64,000 bases of DNA, from NCBI GenBank assembly GCA_950295325.1, contig OX485807.1, positions 684,501 through 748,500 of the forward strand. Reading direction: 5' to 3'. The position numbers were made by a program, and so were the translations under genes. Every line of letters begins with the position of its first letter. Within the stretch, counting starts at the first letter, position 1. This stretch comes from Polytrichum commune. Taxonomy: Eukaryota; Streptophyta; Polytrichopsida; Polytrichales; Polytrichaceae. The notes under the pieces were generated by a model. The model was given only the letters and a program-made list of their open reading frames with translations, did not search any database and was not told where the DNA came from. Positions 46,725 to 59,737 of this stretch are shown here, piece by piece.

Positions 46725-48040
46725 GTTGATTGTGTTTGAAATCTTTTTTAATAGACTTTGACTTTGGAAGTGGCTTCACAAACTCCAAATTATTTCCATG
46801 TTGTCTAGTGGTTTGAATGAGACTACCCTTAAGTTTTAACCCTACAGGGGAGATTGATTAAGTTGGAGCCCTTGTTTTTTTATCCATGATGGATGGGGTT
46901 ATGTAGACATCACAAAGCTTGAGACATGTTTTTCGATTAAAGTTGTGTGGTGCCAACTATCTACATAAACTCGTACATTGGGAAAGTGAAGATGCAGTGA
47001 CCACTTTGGAGTGATGAAGCCACGTACATATGAAGTGTAAATTTATTTAAATATGAATTAATTCTTATAATATATGAAAATCAATTTATCCAAAATTTTG
47101 TGATTTTGGAGGGTGTTCTGATGACTTTATCCATGAAAGTGACGTAATGTTTAGTTCTCCACATTTGGATCATCAACTATTAAATTTTCACCCTAAAAAG
47201 TAGGGCTCCTTAGAGACCTGGTTGCTTTAGTATGGGGAAGGTCAATTTCATATGAATATGACCTCAACTATGTAGGGGGCTTGGTTTTACTAGAGCCCCT
47301 TCATCCACATTGTACATGTTCATATAGACACCATGAAACTCCAACCTTGCAACCCCACTGTCATGCAAAGATTTGTTGCAAAACACCACTCCTTAGTCAT
47401 AATGATTGGCCTCGGGGAATTGTTACAAATAAGCATAGGTACCTCTCCATCATAAACATTGAAACTTGCCAACATAATTATTCCATTATGTTCACTTGAC
47501 ATCAAAACTAGCATTGAAGACCCTTGTTTAAAAAAGGGAAAATGTATGGCTAAATTGAACCATTGATTTGGAGGGTGGGTTTTTGTTAATAATAATAATA
47601 GGTAATAAAAAATTATGCAACAAATCTTTGCAACCAACTTCATGTAAGCTACTGTTGTATGACAATGAGAAAATAAATTCACATTGTATGAGTCCAAGGT
47701 TTGTAATTTAAGAGGGGTAAACTTAGGGCCACTTTCGTAGTTGTGGCAAACAGTAGACTCCAGCAAGACGTCAAAAACAAAGAAGGTCAACGACATAATC
47801 TGACCTACTAATCCCGAGTCTCATGTTAATTGGGTGCCCTTGACTAGTAGGTTCTACCTCGTTTTGAAGACTTTACATCTAGGGCTTGTGAGAATTTCTC
47901 TCCAAATACTCTTTTGAATTTTTCCTAAAGCTACCCAATTCCAAGTAATACATTTAGTTGAAACCATTATTGAAAGATCTGGCCATCTCACGCCATCTCA
48001 TTTTGAAGCCCTCATTATATGTTGTCACATAGAGTTTGAG
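46725..48040. other. Intergenic stretch
   Basis: No gene supported. A minus-strand 158-codon frame (47796-47320) has no recognisable motif and lies in AT-rich DNA. Confidence 0.4.
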
Positions 48041-48125
48041 AGGTTCTATTGTTGTCTTCTTTCATTCTTTCTTTATGAGAGAGAGAGAGAAAGAAAGATG
48101 TTTTGTATCAAAAACTGTACTTGAT

Positions 48126-48700
48126 CAGCTTGGATTTGAACTTGGCAACCTTATATCCATCCTAGTCCATTGCACCTATGCACATCTTTTAATATCCCGG
48201 GTCAACCCAATCCCATGTCCATGTGTATCCTTCATATGCATGTATGCCCATGTCCATGCACATGTTCATAAAGTCTCTCTCCCCCCCCCAATAGGCCATA
48301 ACTCATCATCATCCCCCCCATGCCATGCTTGCCATTTCCTCAGTTCCCCACCATATCCAACTTTTGCACTTGTAGTCCTCCGCCTTTTCACATTCATTTC
48401 CTTGTATGTTTGTTTTGGAGAGAATCTTTGACATGTGGTCCTTTTGTTTTGGAAACTTCTTAACTTTTTTGGAAGAACAATGGGCAATGGTGGGGTGATG
48501 GCCTCACCACCATCACCCACGTCTTCCATTATATATAGGCTAGCTTGGACCAGTGTTGTCCCATTGCACCCGTGCACATGAGTTAATATTATGATTGAAC
48601 CCAACCACATACACCCGTGCAACCATTTGCCCATGCCCGTGCTCATAAGCCTCCTCCCCCCCCCCCCCCCGATGACCCGCCACCATGCCCCCATTGAGCG
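48126..48700. repeat. Diverged direct duplication with poly-C tracts
   Basis: Unit 1 (about 48126-48310) and unit 2 (about 48541-48700) share the order 'cattgcacc.atgcacat', 'cccatgtcc', 'gttcataa/gctcataa' and then a C run (9 bases at about 48282, 15 bases at 48656-48670). Repeated CCATG words suggest an origin from a simple tandem. Confidence 0.5.
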
Positions 48701-50905
48701 CTTTAAGAAGAAGTACAATTGTTTTTTTCTTTAAAGAACTTGTTCTACTTTGTATCATTGCCGATGCCGTGTCGGCATCAAGTAAACTCCATGCCCATCA
48801 CCTCCCCCATCATGCCCATCTTGTACACTTGTAGTCCCCACCTTTCCACATGTGTTTCCTTTTATTTTTTGGTCCCATGTTTATTTTGAAGAGGAATTTT
48901 TGGCATGTGGCCCTTTTTCTTTGAAAACCTAGTTAGACATGTGCCCATCTTTCATAGACTTCCATTGTGTATAGATGGTTGTCTTTCCACATATATTCAC
49001 TATTATTGGTGTATGTTGCTGCTTATATAAATATGTAGTGTACTTGTGGGCATGTACATGACATGGGTATTGAACTTCAGGGGCCTTGTGACATGCATGT
49101 CTCTCGGCATATCCACCCATATAGCTCTTGCAAGTCTTAGTTTTAGGCATCTTGAAAATTAATTTTTGTGGTTCATAGGCAATTACATGGACAAAATGTA
49201 TGATACATTTAAAACAAACAAAAAAAAGCTTTAAAGAGTGGGATTGGTGTTTTTATATTATTTTAGTGTCCCCTTTTAGGCCATAGCCAACCTTCTAACA
49301 TTGGAATATGGAAAATTGTGCAATTATAGATGTGGGTCTTTACTTGATTGTGATATGAATGTGTCGTGTATTTGTGTTGATAACTTTTTTCAGTTCATTA
49401 CGTGTGTGAGTGTTGAGTTGAACATAGATCAAGTTATGCTAGAATGCCATGAGTATAGTTTGATAACAATTGTCTACATCAATAGAGTGTGAAATTATGA
49501 GCTTCAACTAAGTTTCATTGAGTAATTTTGTGATAGAAAGAAAGCATAAGAACGAAGTTATGAAATGAGGAGTGTAATATCAAAAAAAAAGGAAAAAAAT
49601 CAAACAAACATTAAAAAAACATATGAGAGCAAGTAAAACAATTTGCCAAAAAGCAAACGGTGTAATAGTTTGTAATGAGGAAGAATGTTGAAACTATATG
49701 TGCCAACACTTAGAGAGTAAGGTCTTTGAAAAGTTTGGATAGAGTTGAGATATGAAATATTTGATTATTTGATAAGGAAAGAGTTCATTAATAGTTGACA
49801 TAGAAAATTACCGTGTGAGAGGAAAAAATGTTAACTTAAGAAAATACCAAGGGTTGATCCAAGAATTAAATGATTTGAAGATAGTTTAAACTTGTGAAAG
49901 GCGAAACAAGGAAGTTATGATGAAGTTTGAAGTTGAATTTATAACTATAGTGGCAAAGATAACTATAGTTGTGATAATAATGGATTGTTAAAGTGTTAAA
50001 CAAAATGATCTCTTTAGCAACTTAACATGATGTGGAAAGAATAGCCTAATGAACAGTTGTGTGATTGTGGAGATGACAAAACATAGAACTATGGTATGTT
50101 AACCCCAAAGGATGATCTTTGGTTGTTCAAGAGTACCCATGCACGAGTACGAGTCATCCTAGGATAATGTTGTTGTTTTAAATAGATACCTAGTATGAGA
50201 ACGACGATTAGTAGAAGTTATTATGAACTAATCAAGCTAATCACGGCCTTGTTTGCAAGGATGTGCAAATGGACATGTTGTGGCCCTTGGTTGTCACATC
50301 ATGTCACAAACAAGGCTACCTTCTTTATGGTTGATGACGCAAATTGTTATAGGGTAGTCAAGACCATAGCTCGACGTAGGCACTAGATGCCCATTGCATG
50401 TTGTAAGCCAAATATTGGATTTAAAGAGTAAAAGATTTGTCTTGTATCATAATTAACAATCACCAATTTATGAAGAAACACAATGTGTTTGAAGATGCAT
50501 TGGCCAATGGTTGCAAAGATAATTGTTACGCTCAAGATCATTCTTACCAAAGACTATGGTTTTACATTAGAATCACGAAACGGAGATTTACAAACCATGA
50601 CTAAAGAGATATTTGAATGAGATACTAAAATCAAGATCCCAAAAAAAATTTGGAGAGAAAGAAGAGTGAAAGACATGTGAATTGCATTTCTAGAGTGAAC
50701 CTTTTGTTCATTTAATGAATTATAATGTGACACATGCCTATGAGACACTAGCATTCCTTGAGAGTATATACCTTAGGCTTTGTTTATTTGGGAGATGGAA
50801 ACCTAATTACAAACTTGAAAAGCTCAAACTTGGTCCGATTTGTCCATACATATATATAATTCAATTAAGTAAGCCCACCAAAAACGCTTCCATCTTGTGA
50901 TATTT
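48701..50905. other. AT-rich intergenic stretch
   Basis: No gene is supported in over 2 kb. Frames are short and without motifs. Confidence 0.45.
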
Positions 50906-51059
50906 CATAATATTACTCAATGTTCAACTCTTGTTATGTGGGCCCTCATAATATAACATTGAGATGCTCGAATAATTATGCAAGAAACTCAAATTTAGAC
51001 CAAACTCACAACATCTCACTATTGTAAGCCAAGGGCCCACGTCGTTGAGTAATGTTATG
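50906..51059. mobile_element. Foldback MITE, family B copy 2
   Basis: A 154-bp element from CATAATATTACTCAATG to TTGAGTAATGTTATG. A GGGCCC-centred word occurs in both arms, as in the copy at 58983. Confidence 0.7.
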
Positions 51060-51973
51060 TTAGAATTGTTAGGCATTCAGGAGAAAGAATGCAAACAAAA
51101 GTCAAAATACTTTTTGTTTTATTCAACTCAATCCCATTTTTATCTACATCACATGCCATGGTTGAAAAAGAATAACCTCACATTCTTACATTTTATTGGA
51201 GTGTTTTATCCATATCACATTCCCTATTCTACGTAGAGACATGGAAAATCCATATTGATTTAAAATTATGTTATTATAATACAAAGGCACTACTTAAAGT
51301 AAGTAGGTCTAATTTGGTTGCTTACCTTCACATCAGACACCGATATTTGTATGATGTGTGGTTGCGTGTGGATTAAAAACAAAAAAAAATTGAAAATTGA
51401 AACAACATGCACATTATTATAGATTCAATAGTTTACGCATTCGGGGGACCTATTCGATCATTAGGAAGTAAAACAATTCTCACTTTGATAAGGAATAAGA
51501 CATTCCTAAGAGCTCTTAGAATTCCAAGGGAAATGATTAAGACCTCGATTTGCAATTGCTAAATCATCTCATATCATGTGATTGTGTCTTTGCCTTAAGG
51601 AGGGTGGTTGTTAGAATGTATTGATGACATTTTTTTGTTAAATTTTGAGTTTTGAATTAGGAGCCGCTAGGATCCGCCTCTTGCATAACTTTACTCAACA
51701 CTAGGGCATTGCACCTCAGTGCTATAGTTTGGGAGCATCATGCCCTATAAACTTTAGGTCATCGTCACAAGATGAACAATACCCATTATGAAGATTGCTC
51801 GTTATGTGAAGGCAAACCAAAAGTTGGTAAACGAAACCAAACTTGCTTATTACATAATTTCGAGTACAACCTCCTAGTATATTAAAATGTTCATTTCCCG
51901 GGGCCCATATGGGGTGCAACACTTGCTAGTACAATTGCACATGACCCGAGAGTAACTGGCATGGAATAAACAT
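51060..51973. other. AT-rich intergenic stretch
   Basis: No gene or bounded repeat seen. Confidence 0.4.
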
Positions 51974-52260
51974 TAAGATAGGAGCACCTCAAACCAAGAA
52001 GTTAAGGTATTTGGCATACATGTAGCAGCCACATGAACCCAAAAACAATTGCCAGGTTGGAAAAAAGACCATGCGTATTTCAAGTTTTTCTTTTCTTTTT
52101 TCCGCAATATTCAAATAAATACAAGAATTTAAAGTGAAAATCGTGTTGGCACCCAAAACGGTTACGGGAGCCTAATATCCACACAATGAACATTCTGAAA
52201 GTGAACATGTACTCATTATCCAAGATTTTGAGGGTGTTGGTTGAAGGTGCTCCTATCTTA
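51974..52260. mobile_element. 287-bp MITE with 23-bp TIR
   Basis: The left end TAAGATAGGAGCACCTCAAA then CCAA is the inverted form of the right end TTGG...GGTGCTCCTATCTTA. The TIR resembles that of family F (TAAGGTAGAGGGTGC), so the two may share a transposase. ACAT occurs at both junctions. Confidence 0.7.
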
Positions 52261-53110
52261 CATGGTAGCCAAAGCAATGATATGTGCTCCAACTAGTGAC
52301 GGTTTATTAAACCCTTCCTTTGTTACAAACCTTGGTTCATATAATGTGAGGAGAGTGAACGGACACCCAAATGATTGGATGGCCCATAGGACTTTAGTAT
52401 GAGATTTTTGACACAACAAGATTCCGTCAACTAACTTCCCACCCGTGCACAAAGGAACCATACAAAAGTCAAAAACTCTCTTGCAAAACGGAGGTGCCCG
52501 ACCAAAGGAATCCACACCCTGAAACGGGGACTTCAACTTAATGACTCATTACTCCCTGTTTGGCTAATTATAGGCATGGAATAAAGCGAGCTATTGTTTT
52601 GTGTTTAAATATCCCCGTGGGGGTTAGATGTTATATATGCAAGGGCTACGATTCATAGTGGTTTGGGATTTGAAGGGAGTCTTTATTCGAGTCCAAGTCC
52701 TTGGTTTTACAAAATCTGGACTGTAAAACAAAGGCTTCGGGTTAATTATGATGGCATAACATTACTCATCGATGTAGGCTCTCAACATACACCAATGAGA
52801 TGTTGTGAGTTCAGTTTGCATCTAAGGTTTTTCGGTGTAGCTTTTCGAGCATCTCACTATTGTATTATGAGGGCCCACGGAACAAGAGTTGAACACTACG
52901 TATTGATACGGGCCTTGGGTTTAAGCCATGCACTGGAAAGGCCATTGAGGTTTGTAAGAAAATTAGTCCAACTTGTTCTTAATTAGAGTCATCCATAAAA
53001 TCTCCATATCAAACTCCATGTCAATTGGCTAAAATGTCAATTTGAAAGCTTGTTCACAAAGTCACTCAACGTTTCATAGCATTAAAGTTATTCATAAAGT
53101 CTCTCACAGA
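52261..53110. repeat. Region with family B copy 3 (about 52755-52905)
   Basis: CATAACATTACTCATCGATG at 52755 starts a third family B copy. Its right half ('gagggcccacggaacaagag') lies near 52870-52895, but the terminal ACTCA...TTATG end is lost. A 107-codon frame (52663-52986) crosses it and is therefore not a gene. Confidence 0.55.
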
Positions 53111-53440
53111 GGGACAAAACCATGGGTTTAATCCTTCTTTCCAAGAAAACTTTCTACTAAGTGTTTGTTAGCTCATTGTGTGTTGGAGGCTATTTATTGA
53201 AAGTTGGATGAAAACCTTGGGACTTCTTGCCATCTCCAATTGTTTTTAAAGGAATTTAGGATTGAAAACAGAGTATGTCCATGGGATCCGCCATCGTAGA
53301 TCCCGGACCGACCTATGTAAGGTTAGTGTGGCCCACCCATCCTAGTAGGACAAGCTAGAAAGTCAAATTTTAATAGCCTACTCCATTGTTTGAGTAGTAT
53401 GATAATTTAAGCATTGAGAAATCTTGGGTGTTTTATGTAT
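53111..53440. repeat. Partial copy of repeat family H
   Basis: It begins at GGGACAAAACCATGGGTTTA and matches the reverse complement of the right half of 34217-34586 ('aaaactttctacta', 'ttgaaagttggatga'). It then follows the 'ctagtaggacaagctagaaag' text shared with 25245-25541. Confidence 0.6.
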
Positions 53441-56040
53441 AAGCTATCAAACCCACATTATAGCCATCTCAACAAGAGTTTGATGCCAAACTCTTGTTCA
53501 TATTAAAGTCTTTCATATGTATGGTATGAGATGACCTTAAATTACCCGATGATAGTGGGCAGGTACCCATAACCAAATGAACTGGTCCGCGGTTTGATTC
53601 TATGTTGTGAAATCTTCTCTACACTTGACAGGTAAAACAAGTCACGTGGCCATGCACCTCTCATGTTCAAAAATATAAAGTCACAAAAAATATAATTCTC
53701 TCATATGTAAAGTAGTTTTATTCCATAGTTTCACCCACACACATCATTCATACTTACACTAAAAGATAAACTCCCTGGGGGCCGAAGCAAAATCAACCCT
53801 AAATTGCTTAGAACACTTTTGTCCTATCCAAAAGTTGACGCAAGAAAATAGACACCTTTTATGGGAAATCTTATATTACAAATGGAAACTTTATAGAGGT
53901 AAAATTATTCACACAAATGTTAAGCCGTCTAAGTGTCCAAAATTAAAATATTATAACACAAATGTGCATGTTGATATTGTTGGGTAGTGATAACTGCTCA
54001 GACAAAAAGTATGACTCCACCTTTAGAAGCTAAGCTTCAAAGTATGTGACTATCTTGGGTTTTAAAAATGCTTGTACATTTACTAAAGAACATCAACCAT
54101 GAAGTTGGGCCAAGCTTTCTTGTTCAATGAATGGCGTGGCGTATGTTTGTATGTCTTCTTGGAAGCTTGTGGAACAAAATCCACATGAATTCCCTAATTA
54201 TTTTTTATCATCCATTTGATTCAACTTCCGGATTAATAGTAGCTTTGAACATGGTGAGAGCATATTACTATTATCAAACCCATGTTTGAGGCCAATTTGC
54301 AACCAAGTGTCAATAGATTTAATAACGACTACTATTCCTTGTAGAGACTCTCATACGAAAGTATCTTTCTGTTTGGCCTGCTTTGAGTGCAAGCATAAGT
54401 TCCCGCAGATTACGTGAACTAAAAACTACATTACTAATACTTGAAACAATTCCTACATTTTTATTTTACTTTTAAAAGATAGGTACCACAGAAGAATATC
54501 TTTCTTAATTGCTTTGGCTTCATGGCATGAGCGTATCATCCTCCCCCACGCACATGGTCAATATTCCCAACCTTGACCTAAACCACACTAAATCAGATCT
54601 AATATCCACTAAATATCTGATTTAGTGTGGCCTTAAAATTGGTGTGCTATGAAATATGCTCGGTTTAGAGGTGGAGGAGAGCATAATGTTTTCGAGGCGA
54701 ACTTTGTTCAAGTTTGGTGCATTGGAGAGGTACTTTGTAAGGGTAACTTTTCTCACCTCCAATGAAAGTTGAACCCATCTTTTGTCCACAACCAAGAAGG
54801 TCCTTCACATGACCCATTTTGAATTTGGCAGGTAATTTAGAACTCCCTCCTTTTGGTTTTATGAATTCACTTTGATTCTTTCTCAAAATCATAAAAATTT
54901 GTATTGCCATGTTAATTAGAGTTTTCTTCATGACTTGTCATATAGCACTTGATATAGTCTTTAGTTGTTACCTAGTGATTGGAAGACAATTGATGCGGGT
55001 CAATCATGAACAATGTAGGTCACACTAATAAGTTTCTAATGTAGTTCACATTTGCAGCATTAAACTGACATTTAAGTATATTTGAAGAGACCACTTGTCC
55101 AAAAATAAGAAAGAATGTGCATTTATGGGGACAAAAACAACAACAACAACCACAACTTTGAATGTTTGTATTCCATGTTCACCAACCATCACATTTTGGT
55201 AGTTTTGCAATCTAGTACACATCATATTGGCAGTTGGAATTGTCCAAAATTCATATATACATCCAAATCTACTTAATTCTAGTTATTGTCAAACTAACAA
55301 CAATAATAAAATGCAATCAAATACCAAGAAGGACCATGCAACTATGAAGTAATTAAATCTAAGCAAATTGCTTGTCAAGATGTAACAATGCATATAGGAG
55401 AGTATTGTTTGTGTTGTTAGTACATGACAAGAAATGAAATATAGTTTTAAGTGTAGGAAGCCCAAAGGCTTATGGGACTAGAAGTACATGCAATTCTTGC
55501 AAAACAAACTATGTGGAAAATTGAATACCGTAGCACCATAGTTGGGTCGTGCACCTCAAAACGAATATTTACTTATTTTTTGAAAAAAAGGTTCGTCAAC
55601 TAAAAATATCATTTATGAAATTTCTTCAGTTCTATGATTTAAAGAAAATTAATTCGTTTTTTTTGGTAAGGTCCAGCAATACTCAAAGTAGGTACGTGTT
55701 TTTTCATTCATTCATGGCGGCTTCTTGGCCTCAAAACCTAAGTATCTACCTTAACCTTACTTAGTGTGGCTCTTGTTTATCTTTGCATAATGTATATGTT
55801 AGGTCTTTTGTATGTATTTGCACTTTGACATGTGTGAGAAGAGTGTTAGAAATGACACCAAAACAATGATGGGTTGATTTTGCTTCTATCCTTATTAGCA
55901 AGGAGGAGAGGGAGATGAATATAGAAAGAAAGTTTGCCACTTTGAGTGAGCCGGGAGCCGAGCCATTAACGCGTTCCAACTTTTGAGAGATGGTAAAAGA
56001 AAGTCAATATATAGATAGATAGATAGATGTCAAGCTTAAA
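53441..56040. other. AT-rich intergenic stretch with a short hairpin
   Basis: No gene is supported. A perfect 16-bp inverted repeat CCACACTAAATCAGAT (54583-54598, complement 54615-54630) looks like the two fused ends of a family A MITE. A GATA microsatellite lies at about 56013-56029. Confidence 0.45.
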
Positions 56041-56204
56041 TTGTATCATTATCAAGGTGTATTTTTGACAAAGTTTCTGCAAGTTATCGACATTTGACAC
56101 GCAAAAACCTCCACACATAAAAATGCGCGTCAATTGACATGCATAATTTAGAATTTGACATGTAGTGTGACTAATGTGTGAAAATGTAGATGTTAATTGA
56201 TATA

Positions 56205-56575
56205 GATAGATAGATAGAAACTCCGGTCCCTTTTTAGCAAGGGGCCGGCGTGAATAAAGTGTCCGTTCGTAATGTCAATGACCCGATGCCCACTGGACAA
56301 GGGGACATTGGGGCAATACTACTCTCCCCTTTCGAGGATGGACAATATAGTGACACACTATACTAGTTCCTAGCTAGCCACTAGTGCCTTGAAGATACCG
56401 GACATGGTATCCCCCCAAAGGACTTTTGAGGTACCCATACAACAAGGTCCAAGGACCCCCCACCATAGTTGGGTGGACTAAGGTGGTGAGCACCACGCCG
56501 GCATGGGGAATAGAACCCACAACCTCCTCATTGGGGGCCATGAGCCCTAACCACCAAGCCAAGGCCCGTGGTGCC
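56205..56575 (-). mobile_element. tRNA-derived SINE with 13-bp target duplication
   Basis: A 371-bp element on the minus strand. GTTAATTGATATA flanks it exactly on both sides (56192-56204 and 56576-56588). Near its 5' end it has an A-box-like TGGCTTGGTGGTTAGG and, about 35 bases later, a B-box-like GGGTTCTATTCC. Together these form an internal RNA polymerase III promoter typical of tRNA-derived SINEs. The 3' end is a (TATC)n tail. Poly-III SINEs are copied by LINE enzymes. Confidence 0.85.
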
Positions 56576-56588
56576 GTTAATTGATATA

Positions 56589-58982
56589 TATTGAAAACGT
56601 CACGTGACACTTTGGATTTGAAGTTGAACGGCAAACAAAATTTGTCAAACATACAGACCGATCACTACATACCACACCATCTTCACAAGAATTAGAATTA
56701 GAACTCCGGGTCTTGAGAAGTAGACCAGGGATTTTACTTTTATTTTTATTTTCGAGACAGAAGGCGAACAATGCCAGCGTTAGACCAGGGATTTTGGGAA
56801 GACTAGGAATTTGCGGAGTTGAATCGGAGAGGAAGAATAAATGGAATAAAGAATGAGAGAATCATTCACCGTCTCCTCCCACGTTGACAGATAATGGACC
56901 AGACACACTTTCATCCATCCATCCATCCATCCATCCATCCATCTTGGGAATGTCCTTTGCAATCCATCCCTCGACTGCGCTCCTGTTAAAGAAACACCTC
57001 TAACGAACCTTTGGGCTACTAGAAATTGAGTACGTGTGTATTGAAATTCAAAACGCATATACATGTGCACTTAATAAAGGTCCAAGACTGAGAATTTTGT
57101 GGGCATTGAATGATTTAGAGTGATTTAGGGGAAAAAGGAGAATAATATCTGGCTTTAGATGATTCGTTGAGCAAAAACCCTTGTGTAAGTAAGTAGTTCA
57201 CGGGCAAAGGGGAAGCTAGTTTAGTGCATACACCTATATAAGCGTAGTTTTGGAGAATATTGATTTTATCAAATAGGCGAAAATAATCCCATTGGCACAA
57301 AAAGTGGGAAACATGACTTGGCTATATATTAGGAAGTAGTAAGTGTCATCATATTCCCAAACGACCGAACATGAGCCCCTCCTTTGGCACTCAAAATTGG
57401 GGTGGGAATAGGCATCTCCCGGATACACGAAGATCTCGCCCTTTCTCAAATTGCCCTTTATCCAAACACACACGGCAGCTTAAACCCGCAATACCAAAAT
57501 TTTATTTTATATATTTATTCACTTATTTAAAAAAATACACATATAAATATGTCCTAACCCAGGTCCATCATATCTGATCATGCTTGTGATGTGCCACAAT
57601 GATTAAGGGGCCATAAGCATGGGCTAAATATACTCCACCATTTTAACGCCATTTTAAACGGCTCCAAGCACCATCGACGCCCTTGAAGTTTGCTCAAAAC
57701 GGTATCATGTGGTCCTACCGGGGGTCATAAACTTCAACTCCACCGGACAATTTTGGTAGTGGATCCGATCGGATCGGGAATCGTCTCTTCCGGTGAAGTG
57801 ACCGATTGCGAATCATGAAGATTGTCATTTCGTTTTGGAATTCAAGTTCATGAGGCGCGAAAGTCGTATAGTCAAGAGCATCTTGAAACCCTCCCGACCG
57901 TATTAACTAATGATATACTTCATGCCACTTTACAGTAGAGCTCGAGGCGTCTTTGACCCATACTATATACAACTTGTGTAATCGTTCAAAAAGATAGAGA
58001 TACTTCAAGTCCACTTTACACTCGACCTTGAAGACTCGAGGGACCAGTTTGGATACTCGAGCATATGAAAAACCTACATGGTGTCCGACATGGCAGCAAG
58101 TGGATAGCGTTTTATAATTTGTCAGGTGTTGCGTTAGACCCGTCAAAAAGAGGTGGGTGTAACGCGAAACTGATGGCCATGACAATCGATTAGACTACCA
58201 TTGGCTCTTAGAAATGTTTTAATTGTCGTTATGGGGATCCAAATCCAAACCAATTTTGCGACCCCTCCACGTCATCCACTTTCACTTTACACTGAGTTTG
58301 AGAACCCATCAACTACAAAAATGGGTTTCTATTTCCCACAATATGGCCTTTGGAATGATTCTCAAGGGCCCTTAGCTTTTCATGGTCACAGCTCTTGGTC
58401 TTTGTGTAAAGCAACCTTTAGCATTATCATCGCACTTAATTACAAAAGCACGTAGCATGTGACTATGAATTCCACTCACACCTTCATGATTTTCAATATA
58501 CTTTTTAAATCCAAGGCCTCTACATTCCATTTGGGTTCTAAATATATAAGCACGAATAGTATAGTATACATCTAGTTACCAAACCCTTCTCATACTATTT
58601 GCTAGGGAATTAGGATCCTTTCAAATCAAATGAACTAAGCACAAGTTTTAGTCGATCTCAAACATAACATTGTTCAAAGAGTGTAATGTTGTATGCTTGC
58701 CAGAAAGTGAAATCGTTATGCTAGTTGAAAAATTTGGATGAAATAAGACTATGGTTAATCAAGTCACCTCCCACTACATTTAAGAGTTACCCTTGAGAAA
58801 TGATTGGGATGGCTTACATATTTTTGCATTTATGGTGGAATATTCCTCTTGATAGGGGGTTCTTCCGAAGGGGCTGAACAATGTTATGAACATGCTAAGA
58901 AAATGGAGGATTTACCATTAATAATATTTTTGAGGGTTTCGTTAGATGGATTAATATTATAATTTTTTGAACAAGAAAAGGC
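56589..58982. other. Intergenic stretch with CATC microsatellite
   Basis: No gene supported. A (CATC)n array of eight units lies at 56912-56943. A 14-bp palindrome GATCCGATCGGATC lies near 57761. Parts of 58.3-58.4 kb share short phrases with family P MITEs ('catggtcaca', 'ttggtcttt'). Confidence 0.45.
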
Positions 58983-59137
58983 CATAACATTACTCATCGT
59001 GCAACTCTTGTTCTGTGGGCCCTTAAAATATAACAATCAAATGCTTAACAAACTACGCAAGGAGGCATAGATTCCGACTGAACTCCCATCATCCGATTGT
59101 TAGATTTTGAGGGCCCACGTCGCTAAGTAATGTTATG
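58983..59137. mobile_element. Foldback MITE, family B copy 4
   Basis: A 155-bp element from CATAACATTACTCATCGTGC to the right end AAGTAATGTTATG, with the arms complementary along most of their length. Confidence 0.75.
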
Positions 59138-59737
59138 GTATGTTAGCTTTAATTGAACACTGGGCTTGTACATACAAACTATTTGAGTTGCATATGCCAA
59201 GGCTCGTGGTTAAGTACATGAAAAGACATGTGTTACGATGAGATTGGACTACGTGCTCAATATGAGGACATTATTTTAGGTTCAATAATTAATGCAATTG
59301 GGTTGGCAAATCTGATTCTTAATAAGAAAGAAGAATATTTATTTTGTTTTCTTATAGCTTGTACATCTCAACCTCAATTTTGACACTTGGGAGCAAAAGA
59401 AGTTCATAATTCACAATTGCTAATTGGATGACATGATTTGTGATAAGTAGGTCTGATTTAAGTTACCCTCTTAAACAAGCACCTATATTTGAATGGTGTC
59501 TCGTTATTTGTTAATCTAAGAACACATACCAAAAATTTAAAGACATATTTTGAAATTTGTGCTCTAAATTTGTCAAACATTTAAAACTTCATAGTCGACA
59601 TAATTGGAAAGACCTACATGATCGTTCAATGAAAATGAGAATATTCATGCTAATGTTGAACAATGAATTCACATGAACTGATCAAATTAGGAGGAAAATG
59701 GCTATGGGCATGATTTGGATTTCCTAATTATCTTACA
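59138..59737. other. AT-rich intergenic stretch
   Basis: Nothing supportable seen. Confidence 0.4.

Noticed and set aside
52663-52986. 107-codon plus-strand frame
   Set aside because: It overlaps a family B MITE copy and continues into unrelated DNA, with no protein signature.
56374-56652. 92-codon minus-strand frame
   Set aside because: It lies inside the SINE and crosses its target duplication.
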